Below are positions 1-6,910 of a stretch of 32,866 nt of DNA, piece after piece. The stretch is from positions 1-32,866 of the forward strand of contig CALGTK010000349.1 in assembly GCA_937904325.1 (NCBI GenBank), given 5' to 3'. Both the position numbers and the translations under genes were made by a program. This DNA is from an uncultured Planctomyces sp. GTDB lineage: Bacteria > Planctomycetota > Planctomycetia > Planctomycetales > Planctomycetaceae. A model generated the notes under the pieces. It saw only the letters and a program-made list of their open reading frames with translations. It made no database searches and was not told where the DNA came from. Position 1 is the first letter of the stretch. Each line of letters begins with the position of its first letter.

Positions 1-90
1 GCTGAAACTGAAGCACCGGCTGAAACTGAAGCACCGGCTGAAACTGAAGTACCGGCTGAAGGTGAAGCACCTGCCGAAACTGAAGCACCA
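1..90 (+). repeat. 18-bp in-frame tandem repeat, five copies
   Basis: The unit gctgaaactgaagcaccg occurs at 1-18 and 19-36 unchanged, at 37-54 with one change, and at 55-72 and 73-90 with a few changes. It is in frame with the coding tail and may begin before the window. Copies drift towards the 3' end. This is a coding minisatellite, not a CRISPR: there are no spacers. Confidence 0.9.
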
Positions 91-105
91 GCCAAAGACG
101 AGTAG
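1..105 (+). CDS. C-terminal tail of an unidentified protein (5' end outside window)
   Basis: Frame 1 is open from the first base to a TAG at 103-105 and gives 34 residues made of a repeating six-residue unit, AETEAP, ending in AKDE. The repeat is acidic, alanine/proline-rich and probably disordered. A strong intrinsic terminator follows at 157-189, which supports this being the true 3' end of a gene. Tails of this kind are known on some planctomycete ribosomal and other abundant proteins, but nothing of the folded domain is in the window, so I do not name the product. Confidence 0.7.
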   Translation, partial: AETEAPAETEAPAETEVPAEGEAPAETEAPAKDE

Positions 106-156
106 TCGAAGGGTGGCTGACGCCGCTTCCTGCAAAAATTCGTCGCCAGCAATGAG

Positions 157-189
157 AACGCCGCAACAGGTGATGTTGCGGCGTTTTTT
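157..189 (+). terminator. Strong intrinsic terminator
   Basis: AACGCCGCAAC (157-167) pairs perfectly with GTTGCGGCGTT (175-185) around a 7-nt loop, an 11-bp GC-rich stem, followed by a T run. It lies about 50 nt after the stop of the partial gene and separates it from the minus-strand gene that ends at 269. Confidence 0.9.
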
Positions 190-268
190 CTTTAAACATG
201 ACGCAATCTGATCGGCCGAGTTCTTGCCGCGACGTCTATTACCGCAGACTGGTCAGAAAGCACATCAA

Positions 269-1642
269 TCAGAACAACGAATCGATCGGCATCCCAGCGT
301 ACACCCGATGTGGTCTTTGCTGGCGATCTCGCAGTGCGGCGTTTTGGGGAATTCCCAATGCGCGTAGCATCGTTGCCACGTAATCCTGAGGTGAAACCGG
401 GGATTCTGCTGGATAGGCGCCTTGAGCATCGCTTGCTCCAAAAACTGCCCCGCCTCGAATTCCACCTCCGGCAAGGATGCCGCTGTAACAGTTGGGCCAA
501 TGTTCTCGCCCGGCATTTCCAGCGGTGATCGTCGGCCGGCGCCCAAATTCGCCTACCCAGGCGATCAAGGTTTCGTCCAGCAGACCTCGTTCATCCAGAT
601 CGTCAAGCAACGCTGACAACGCTCGGTCGGACGGGGGAAGCAAATCGTTCTTGAGTCTGTTGAAGTTGTTGCCGTGTGTGTCCCAAAAGTTCTGGCCATC
701 GTTGTGCCAGTTCACTGAAACCATTGGGACACCGTGCTCGACCAGCCGGCGGGCAAGTAGAACGCTTTGACCGTGAATGTTGCGTCCATATCGGTCGCGT
801 GTATCAGCAGATTCGTGCTTAAGGTCGAACGCCCGACGAACTTTTTGTGACGTCAGAAAATCAACGGCCTTCGCCTGGTGCGACGTCATCGTTCGGCCCG
901 CGCCAGATTCTGCAAGACTTCGTTGTTGCCGCTCGATGGTGCTGAGTAATTGCTGTCGAGAGGTCAGACGCCCGGCCGACGTCCCATCCAGAAGCTGCAA
1001 GGCTGGAATCGACCAGTTATCCGCGTTCGGATCCCCCGTCAGCAAAAACGGATCGAACGTTCGCCCCAGCCATCCGCCGTGCTGCCCTGGAGCCTGTCCT
1101 CCAGGAGCTGCCGGGTGATACGCCTTCCACGGCATTGTTACGAAGCCGGGTAAGCTCGATTCTGCGCCAGCGAACCCTTTGAATCGATTTTGATCTCTAA
1201 GGTGAGCAAGGACTGAGCCAAGATGCGGTGCGTCGGTCTCGTTGGGCGGTTCTGCGTCGGACGGCCTGACTCGTGCAAGGTGACCGGTCAACGTGGCATG
1301 AGCGCTGGAAAGATGCGCCGGGTCGTTGTGTGTCAACGATCGTATGACAGCGACCTTATCCATCAGCTGAGCAAGATGCTGGAAGTGTTCGCAGATTTGC
1401 AAACCGGGGACGGTCGTCGATGCTGGTTTGAAATCGCCTCGAACTTCGGCCGGAGCATCCGGCTTCATATCCAGCGTGTCGAGCTGCGAAGGTCCTCCCC
1501 ACATAAAGAGGAAAATGCAGGCTTTGGCCGGCTTCGCGTTGACGCTTCCCGACGTTACAGCCTCAACACTCGCCCCACTGGACAGGCCAGCCAAAGTTGA
1601 AACGCCAGCCTGGAGAACAGCCCGGCGATGAATGTGCCGCAT
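269..1642 (-). CDS. DUF1501 family secreted protein
   Basis: Member of the DUF1501 family, distantly related to the alkaline phosphatase/sulfatase fold and massively expanded in planctomycetes; the reaction is not established. The chosen ATG at 1642 begins MRHIHRRAVLQAG, a twin-arginine-like signal followed by a hydrophobic/small-residue stretch, giving 457 aa. An upstream in-frame ATG at 1687 would add 15 residues before the signal and is less likely. Family hallmarks are visible: the WGGPSQLDTLDMKP segment near the start, SLTHNDPAHLSSAH, VSVNWHNDGQNFWDTH in the middle, and near the end WVGEFGRRP followed by GREHWPNCYSGILAGGGIRGG. DUF1501 genes usually sit beside a PSCyt/DUF1553 gene; this copy has no such partner here. 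Its upstream neighbour on the same strand is the PHP gene, 210 bp away. No clear Shine-Dalgarno is seen at either start. Confidence 0.85.
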   Translation of the reverse strand: MRHIHRRAVLQAGVSTLAGLSSGASVEAVTSGSVNAKPAKACIFLFMWGGPSQLDTLDMKPDAPAEVRGDFKPASTTVPGLQICEHFQHLAQLMDKVAVIRSLTHNDPAHLSSAHATLTGHLARVRPSDAEPPNETDAPHLGSVLAHLRDQNRFKGFAGAESSLPGFVTMPWKAYHPAAPGGQAPGQHGGWLGRTFDPFLLTGDPNADNWSIPALQLLDGTSAGRLTSRQQLLSTIERQQRSLAESGAGRTMTSHQAKAVDFLTSQKVRRAFDLKHESADTRDRYGRNIHGQSVLLARRLVEHGVPMVSVNWHNDGQNFWDTHGNNFNRLKNDLLPPSDRALSALLDDLDERGLLDETLIAWVGEFGRRPTITAGNAGREHWPNCYSGILAGGGIRGGAVFGASDAQGAYPAESPVSPQDYVATMLRALGIPQNAALRDRQQRPHRVYAGMPIDSLF

Positions 1643-1852
1643 CGAGAATGGCGACGAGGCAGTCGTTGTAGCTTGGCGACCAGGCATGACAAACGGGAAT
1701 AGAAGGTACTCAAGGCTGGATTTCGAACACTTTGAACGAAGACAGAACCTTCGATATTAACCGGATTCGAAGGCTGGTGTCACGACCTGAATCTGTGGTT
1801 CGGCTTCAGTGAAACAGCAGCCATACTGGTGTCGGACGACCCGTGTCGCAAA

Positions 1853-3193
1853 TCAATTCACAGCTTGAACGGCGGCTGGTCCGATTGCTGGTTGTACCCA
1901 TGCCTGTTCATAGTCATCGATTTCAGATGGGTTGGGATGCTTGCGGCTCGATGTGATCCGCGCTCGGACATAGATCTCTGTCCCAGTGAATGTATAGCTT
2001 GCTGACGGCCCGTCGTGAGCAGCCAGAAGCTTGCCGATGTCTTTGCTGTACCGACGTGTTGCTCGGATCGCTTTGCCGTTTTTGTCCAGTACGGGTTTGG
2101 ATGTTTTGTCGTATCCGGAGTCCGTCCCGATAAATTCAATCCTGTAATCGACGCCGGCTTCGGCTTGTACTTCTACAGACAGGCCTCTGCTGGACGATTC
2201 GACTTTGGTAAGGGTGACACCCGAGGTCGAATAAAAGTCACCGCGTTCCATTGCTGGAATCATTGATTCGGGGTCGAGGGCCGCTGCAAGAACCATGACC
2301 CATCCACGACCGGGTTCACTCTTGCGGCTCGGAATGCCGTGATAATTGTGACCGTCGTCCGTCGCCAGGCCATACATCACTGGCAACTGAAGTTCCGCCA
2401 GCCGTTTGGTGAGAATGATGTCCCACATTCGCTCCGTCGATGCGTGTTCCTCGTTGCCAGAGTTATTGACTCCCGGATGACCGTTGTAGACTTCGTAGAA
2501 TTTCTCGCCGCGAATACGCATCAGGTCTTCGGCCGTCACTGCGTAGCCGAAGTTTGGATGATTGAGATGAATCATCATCGACTGCCCGCTTCGTTCACGC
2601 TGCGAAATCAAAGCGTCAACGTTTTTCTGAATCGTCTCCGAAACACTCTCGCCCCTCATGGGCGGAATCAGGTCTTTGACATTCGCCGCACACAGATGCA
2701 CGGGATACTTCCCGAATCGATCGGTGACTTCTTCTCCCTGGATGAGCAGAAACTTTCCGGGCTGACCGACTTTTGCGTTGACTTCGCTGAATGTCTTCAA
2801 GCGAACTTCGGTGCGTCCATCAACGAGTCGCTCATCGACCCAGCCTTCTGGAAATCGTTCTTTGAGTTTCCTGAGTGCGTCTTTGCCGGTTGGCTTCTTC
2901 GCGATATCAACCCAACGATTTTTTGACTGAGCAAGCACGTTGTGGTCTGTGAAGCAAAGAAAGTCATAGTCACGATCTCGATACCACAGCGCGATCATTT
3001 CGAGATAATTGTCACCGTCGCTCCAGAGCGAGTGCGTGTGCAGATTTCCTTTGAACCACTGCCTGTTTCCATCTTCAGAAAGAACGTCCGCTTTGGCATT
3101 AGAAACAGTGGCATCCTGCGATGCTGAATTCAGCAGCAGGAATCCGACAGCCAGGACTGCGAAGAAGCAAAGTACGCGACGAGACTTTTTCAT
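1853..3193 (-). CDS. Secreted PHP-domain metal-dependent phosphoesterase-like protein
   Basis: The start at 3193 (MKKSRRVLCFFAV) is preceded by GGAAAGG at good spacing and opens directly into a signal peptide with a hydrophobic core; an in-frame ATG at 3220 would only add nine polar residues. Length is 446 aa. PHP (polymerase and histidinol phosphatase) metal-binding signatures are visible: NLHTHSLWSDGD near residue 52, FTDHN near residue 83, HLNHPNFGY in the middle, and ATDDGHNY further on. These are the His/Asp clusters that bind two or three metals in the family. The C-terminal third looks beta-rich and lacks a motif I recognise. PHP proteins of this secreted type are probably extracytoplasmic hydrolases of phosphoesters; the substrate is unknown. 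The gene has its own 5' region, the gene-free stretch to 3955. Confidence 0.82.
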   Translation of the reverse strand: MKKSRRVLCFFAVLAVGFLLLNSASQDATVSNAKADVLSEDGNRQWFKGNLHTHSLWSDGDNYLEMIALWYRDRDYDFLCFTDHNVLAQSKNRWVDIAKKPTGKDALRKLKERFPEGWVDERLVDGRTEVRLKTFSEVNAKVGQPGKFLLIQGEEVTDRFGKYPVHLCAANVKDLIPPMRGESVSETIQKNVDALISQRERSGQSMMIHLNHPNFGYAVTAEDLMRIRGEKFYEVYNGHPGVNNSGNEEHASTERMWDIILTKRLAELQLPVMYGLATDDGHNYHGIPSRKSEPGRGWVMVLAAALDPESMIPAMERGDFYSTSGVTLTKVESSSRGLSVEVQAEAGVDYRIEFIGTDSGYDKTSKPVLDKNGKAIRATRRYSKDIGKLLAAHDGPSASYTFTGTEIYVRARITSSRKHPNPSEIDDYEQAWVQPAIGPAAVQAVN

Positions 3194-3955
3194 GACGACC
3201 TTTCCAGAATATGCCTGCACGTCGGGCAGATGTCGTGAATCACGGTGGAGAAACCCGTTGCTATTGATACATGAGTATGCGCTGCGGAACAGCGAATCGG
3301 CAATGCGCGGCCCTCAACGCGTCGAGACAATCGCGTGAACGATCATCCTGTACGTCAGCGCGAGAAATCATCGCTTATAAATTGTCGAAACCAACTTCTT
3401 TGAAGATCGATGATGCTCCATGATCGCGCAGTTGCAAAGGCAAGCTAACCCGAAACTCCGGACGTCGAAACGGGAGTCGATATAATGTTGAGAAACTCTG
3501 TCTACTTCGCCTGGAAAACATCGTGGCGACGCGATAGTATCCCGCCGCCCATTCGGGCGTGATAAAATACACCGCGACTTACAGAAGTAGACCAAAGACT
3601 CGGCAGGAGCTATTCGAGTCTTCCGCTGGAAACAGCGAATCATCACGGAGGTCCGGGTTTGACTGCCCGGCATGGATGCTTCGGCTTGCCGAAGTGAAGC
3701 CACTGCAGTTGAACCTGTGCTCGATTTTCGTCTGAACTTCAGACGCTCGAGGGAACGGATTCCTTCTCTCGTTTTCTGGCGACGCTCGGTAGTAGTTGTT
3801 GAGCCGCCGACAATCACTTCTGATTTCTTCAATCTCCTTTCGATGTTGATGGCAAACAGTAACGCCTGTCGAGCATTCCTCAGTGTGAGGAAATCCGGGC
3901 TGACGCAATTACGCCATACTTTTTATCGAAAATGTTTCAGCAGAGAGGCTGTCGC
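3194..3955. other. Long intergenic stretch between divergent genes, with two palindromes
   Basis: About 760 bp with no convincing gene: open frames here on both strands have arginine/serine-rich, low-quality translations and no supported starts. It holds the divergent regulatory regions of the PHP gene (minus) and the 272-aa gene (plus). Two perfect inverted repeats stand out: CTTCGGCTTGCCGAAG at 3679-3694 and TTCCTCAGTGTGAGGAA at 3876-3892. A perfect TATAAT at 3481-3486 has no recognisable -35 box. Confidence 0.6.
3876..3892. promoter_or_regulatory. Perfect inverted repeat upstream of the 272-aa gene
   Basis: TTCCTCA (3876-3882) and TGAGGAA (3886-3892) are perfect complements around GTG. 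The repeat lies 63 bp before the ATG at 3956, where an operator would be expected, and has no T run, so it is not an intrinsic terminator. Function is inferred from position only. Confidence 0.35.
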
Positions 3956-4774
3956 ATGAGCACTGTCGTCGACGTTCAGGAAACCGAGCAGGAACTGATT
4001 TCAACCGCCCAGATTGCACTAAGCAGTTGCAACTGGACAGTCGGTGAATGTGCCACTAAGTGGACAAGCCGGTACTCGCGTGGAAGGACTGATGCTGACT
4101 TTGGAGCACTGGTCGGACTCAGTGGCGACCAGATTTATCAGCGTCGCCGTGTGTGGGAATCCTTCACGGACGTCTCTGACAGCTACGCCAGGCTCAAATG
4201 GTCACACTTCTACGTAGCTCTGACATGGTCGGACTCTGCCGAATGCCTGGCATGGGCAGAAGAAAATGCAGCCACTGTCGCGGAGATGAAAGCCTGGCGG
4301 CGAATGCAGAATGGCGAAGATCTGACCGTCGAAGCCGAAGCAGACCTGGATCTAAACTCTTCCGCAGCCGGCTTTGGTGAGCCAATCGTGCATCTCACGC
4401 CGGAAGGATTTGGCGATTCGGACGGCGTTCGTCCAACTTCTGACTCTTTAGACGAAAGTCATGCCAGCGAAAATCAGATTCAGGCCGTAGCAGGAGAAGC
4501 AGATCCCGCAAGTGGCGATCAGGCTTATTCTCCTTACAAAACCGGCGCGACGAGCGTGCCGCCGGAATCAACTGAAGGAGCAGCAGAGTCGAGCGGTCCG
4601 GCCTTGCTGAATCCGGAACAGGCATTCAAGAAAATCACCACGGCCGTCGAACGATGTACGCGAATGCTGACCGACGGAATAATTGACGGATTCGCGGAAA
4701 TCTCAGAAAAGGATCGCCTTCGATTCCTGACCGCGATTGAAAACTTCAACGAAAAGACGAACGGACTGAGTTGA
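3956..4774 (+). CDS. Unrecognised 272-aa protein coupled to the HtrA-type protease
   Basis: I do not recognise this gene by name. The ATG at 3956 (MSTVVDVQETEQEL) has AGAGAGG upstream; an earlier in-frame codon at 3932 lacks this. Residues 1-125 look like a folded, helix-rich module: FGALVGLSGDQIYQRRRVWESF resembles a helix-turn-helix, and LKWSHFYVALTW followed by AEENAATVAEMKAWRR recalls the LSWSH...VREL pattern of ParB-like and DUF1016-N proteins. That resemblance is by eye only. About 90 residues of acidic, Ser/Pro/Glu-rich linker follow, then a charged helical C-terminus of about 55 residues. There is no signal peptide or membrane segment, so it is cytoplasmic. The stop lies 2 nt before the ATG of the protease gene, so the two are almost certainly cotranscribed and translationally coupled. 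A DNA-binding or adaptor role is possible but unproven. Confidence 0.75.
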   Translation: MSTVVDVQETEQELISTAQIALSSCNWTVGECATKWTSRYSRGRTDADFGALVGLSGDQIYQRRRVWESFTDVSDSYARLKWSHFYVALTWSDSAECLAWAEENAATVAEMKAWRRMQNGEDLTVEAEADLDLNSSAAGFGEPIVHLTPEGFGDSDGVRPTSDSLDESHASENQIQAVAGEADPASGDQAYSPYKTGATSVPPESTEGAAESSGPALLNPEQAFKKITTAVERCTRMLTDGIIDGFAEISEKDRLRFLTAIENFNEKTNGLS

Positions 4775-4776
4775 CG

Positions 4777-5925
4777 ATGAGCACATCCGGGTCCCGCCAC
4801 TATTCTGCAGATGTACCGGGCACTTCCCGGGTCAATGTGTGGCTTGTGGTCCTGCTACTCGGCCTGACGGGAGTGATGATTTACCGGCAGGCGTTCTGGC
4901 ATTCCCCGCTCCTCAATGCGAAAGCCCAATCACGAGCAGTCACTCCGCGAGGCAATCTGGCGGCTGACGAACTCAGTACGATTGAACTTTTCGAGCAGGT
5001 TTCGCCAGCCGTCGTGCACGTGACATCGGTCGCCGTTCTGCAGAACGCGTTCACGATGGATGTCCGCGAAATGCGTGCCGGCACTGGCAGTGGTTTCGTC
5101 TGGAATACTGAAGGGCACATCGTCACCAACCTGCACGTCATCCGTGACGGTCAGGGAGCCGTCGTCACGCTCGCCGACAACTCCAATCACTCAGCTCGAC
5201 TGGTGGGCTTCGACGCTGCAAACGATCTCGCCGTACTGAAAATCGACGTTCCACCACGATCGTTAACACCAATCGCGGTTGGCGAATCGAGCGATCTGAA
5301 AGTCGGCCAGAAAGTCTTTGCGATCGGCAGCCCTTTTGAATTCGACCACACACTCACAACGGGTGTCATCGGCGGTTTGAACCGAACATTTGGAACAGCC
5401 TCGGGAACGATTCACAATGCCATTCAAACGGACGCGGCGATCAATCCAGGTAATTCGGGTGGGCCGCTGCTCGACAGTGCCGGACGACTTATCGGAGTAA
5501 ATACCGCAATTGTCAGCGAGTCTGGTGGTTCACACGGCATTGGTTTTGCCATCCCGGTCGATTTTGTAAACGTCGCCGTTCCTGATCTGATTCGCACGGG
5601 ATCGATCAGTCGTCCATGGCTGGGCGTTGTCGTTCGAGAAGAATTCGACGCAGAACGAAACAGGCTACCGGGCGTGGTCGTTCTGCACGTGATCCCTAAG
5701 GGGCCGGCCGACAAAGCCGGAATCCTACCCATCCGCAGGGGTGACTATCTTGAGACTCTGGCTGGGGATCGCATTCTGGCGATCAATGAGGATCCAATCC
5801 GTACAGCACGCGACCTTCTCGATCTACTCACCCAATACCGAGCAGGCGATACAATCACAGTTACCACCTTGCGCGACGGTGGAAAACTGGATGTTTCCGT
5901 GATGCTGGAAGCCATGCCTGAATAA
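4777..5925 (+). CDS. Membrane-anchored HtrA/DegP-type serine protease with one PDZ domain
   Basis: ATG at 4777 gives 382 aa; a TTG at 4771 overlapping the upstream stop is an alternative. Residues about 19-37 form one transmembrane segment (VWLVVLLLGLTGVMIY), placing the protease outside the cytoplasmic membrane. The trypsin-like domain has the complete HtrA triad: His in TNLHVI (residue 120), Asp in AANDLAVLKID (150) and Ser in PGNSGGPLLD (227). A single PDZ domain follows (about 280-380) with WLGVVVRE, GPADKAGI and GDRILAINE; the usual DegP second PDZ is absent, which matches the DegS/short HtrA layout. It likely acts in envelope protein quality control or regulated proteolysis. Its partner is the 272-aa upstream protein, 2 nt away. 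No terminator is seen directly downstream. Confidence 0.93.
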   Translation: MSTSGSRHYSADVPGTSRVNVWLVVLLLGLTGVMIYRQAFWHSPLLNAKAQSRAVTPRGNLAADELSTIELFEQVSPAVVHVTSVAVLQNAFTMDVREMRAGTGSGFVWNTEGHIVTNLHVIRDGQGAVVTLADNSNHSARLVGFDAANDLAVLKIDVPPRSLTPIAVGESSDLKVGQKVFAIGSPFEFDHTLTTGVIGGLNRTFGTASGTIHNAIQTDAAINPGNSGGPLLDSAGRLIGVNTAIVSESGGSHGIGFAIPVDFVNVAVPDLIRTGSISRPWLGVVVREEFDAERNRLPGVVVLHVIPKGPADKAGILPIRRGDYLETLAGDRILAINEDPIRTARDLLDLLTQYRAGDTITVTTLRDGGKLDVSVMLEAMPE

Positions 5926-6367
5926 CGGGTGCATTGAACCAGGGTAGGCAAGTGCCCCATCTTATGAAGCACGTGGCAGTGCGTTTGAAAATCAAATCAG
6001 ATACGAAGCCTGCGCTCGACCTTGAATCCAATGATTTAAAACTCATGTGACGCTCCTGAAAGTCGGAAGATCGCCATTCCGAGCAAGCCCAGCGATCGAA
6101 ACGCGAGTGTTCACAGATGCAGCTCAACGGTCTGTCCAAGCTTCAGGTTCCACTTTTCGATTCAACGTGACCTGATTGTACGTGAGGCCTTACTGGAGAA
6201 GGCTCTCGACGTTGACATTCAAGTGGCAGGGAGTAGTATCAACTGCTTGGAGCGGCTTGGGTTACGATGCCGGCGATGAGTCACTACGAGCGTTGAAAAG
6301 TCCGCCCTGTAGTGTAACCCGAAGCCCACATCTGCCTACCGTGTAACGCACACGATTGAGACCTTCG
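5926..6367. other. Intergenic region between the protease and STAS genes
   Basis: About 440 bp without a supported gene. A 28-codon open frame at 5964-6050 lacks a ribosome-binding site. The only clear element is the promoter at 6212-6239. Confidence 0.6.
6212..6239 (+). promoter_or_regulatory. Sigma70-type promoter for the STAS gene
   Basis: A perfect -35 box TTGACA (6212-6217) and a TAGTAT -10 box (6234-6239, four of six matches) are separated by 16 nt. Transcription would begin near 6246, leaving a leader of about 120 nt before the ATG at 6368. Confidence 0.5.
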
Positions 6368-6733
6368 ATGACCGACAAAAGCCCAACGATAGAGAAGCGA
6401 GGCGATGTTACGTGTATTCGTCTTGGACCTGAATTCGAGAATCTCGATGAAAAATCGCTCGACATGATCCGCACGACGATGCTCGATGCAGCTGCCGCAG
6501 GAGACCCGCCACGAGTGCTGATCGATTTGCAATACACCAGCTTTTTCGGTTCGTCATTTATCGAAGTACTGTTTCGGATCTGGAATCGGGTCAACGGAAT
6601 GCCTGGCGGGAAATTCGGCATCAGCGGACTCACAGACTACTGCAGGGATGTCCTGGAAGTCACACACCTGGACAAGCTGTGGAATCTTTATCCCGATTTC
6701 GATGAAGCGGTCAAAGACCTGTCGGAAGGTTAG
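6368..6733 (+). CDS. STAS-domain protein (anti-sigma factor antagonist type)
   Basis: A single STAS domain of 121 aa, the fold of SpoIIAA/RsbV anti-anti-sigma factors, which are switched by phosphorylation of a serine. ATG at 6368 (MTDKSPTIEKRGDV) is preferred over an in-frame TTG at 6356. Features: the first strand DVTCIRLGPEFENL, the central strand PRVLIDLQYTSFFGSSFIEVL, and a terminal helix DFDEAVKDL. The usual D-S-S-G signature reads G-S-S-F here; Ser63 remains at the phospho-acceptor position by eye alignment, but the flanking Asp and Gly are replaced. No kinase or sigma factor gene is adjacent. It is monocistronic, with a promoter at 6212-6239 and a terminator at 6771-6806. Confidence 0.88.
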   Translation: MTDKSPTIEKRGDVTCIRLGPEFENLDEKSLDMIRTTMLDAAAAGDPPRVLIDLQYTSFFGSSFIEVLFRIWNRVNGMPGGKFGISGLTDYCRDVLEVTHLDKLWNLYPDFDEAVKDLSEG

Positions 6734-6770
6734 CTCACGCCGGAGCCAGAGAACCCTTAACTAACAACAT

Positions 6771-6806
6771 CACCCTGGCCGCATTTGCCGCCGGGGTGTT
6801 TTTATT
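6771..6806 (+). terminator. Intrinsic terminator after the STAS gene
   Basis: CACCCTGGC (6771-6779) pairs with GCCGGGGTG (6790-6798) with one T-G wobble and a 10-nt loop, followed at once by TTTTTATT. It ends the STAS unit and isolates the next gene. Confidence 0.8.
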
Positions 6807-6910
6807 GACGGACTGTTTCAAACTTGTGGCAGTATCTGTAACTGCATGTCCCGCGGTCCAACCTGCCGAAAGCGTTCGTCAGGAGCAGTCTTCACTTTCA
6901 GAAGATTCGA

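Noticed and set aside
1-90. CRISPR-like periodic repeat
   Set aside because: Units are contiguous, 18 bp and in frame with a coding region; there are no spacers.
3481-3486. Perfect TATAAT box
   Set aside because: No -35 box at 16-18 nt and no TG extension, so it is not supported as a promoter.
3368-3832. 154-codon minus-strand frame in the long intergenic region
   Set aside because: Composition dominated by Arg, Ser and Thr, no ribosome-binding site, no domain; competing frames on the other strand look equally random.
5964-6050. 28-codon open frame after the protease gene
   Set aside because: No Shine-Dalgarno, no neighbour coupling and no recognisable product.
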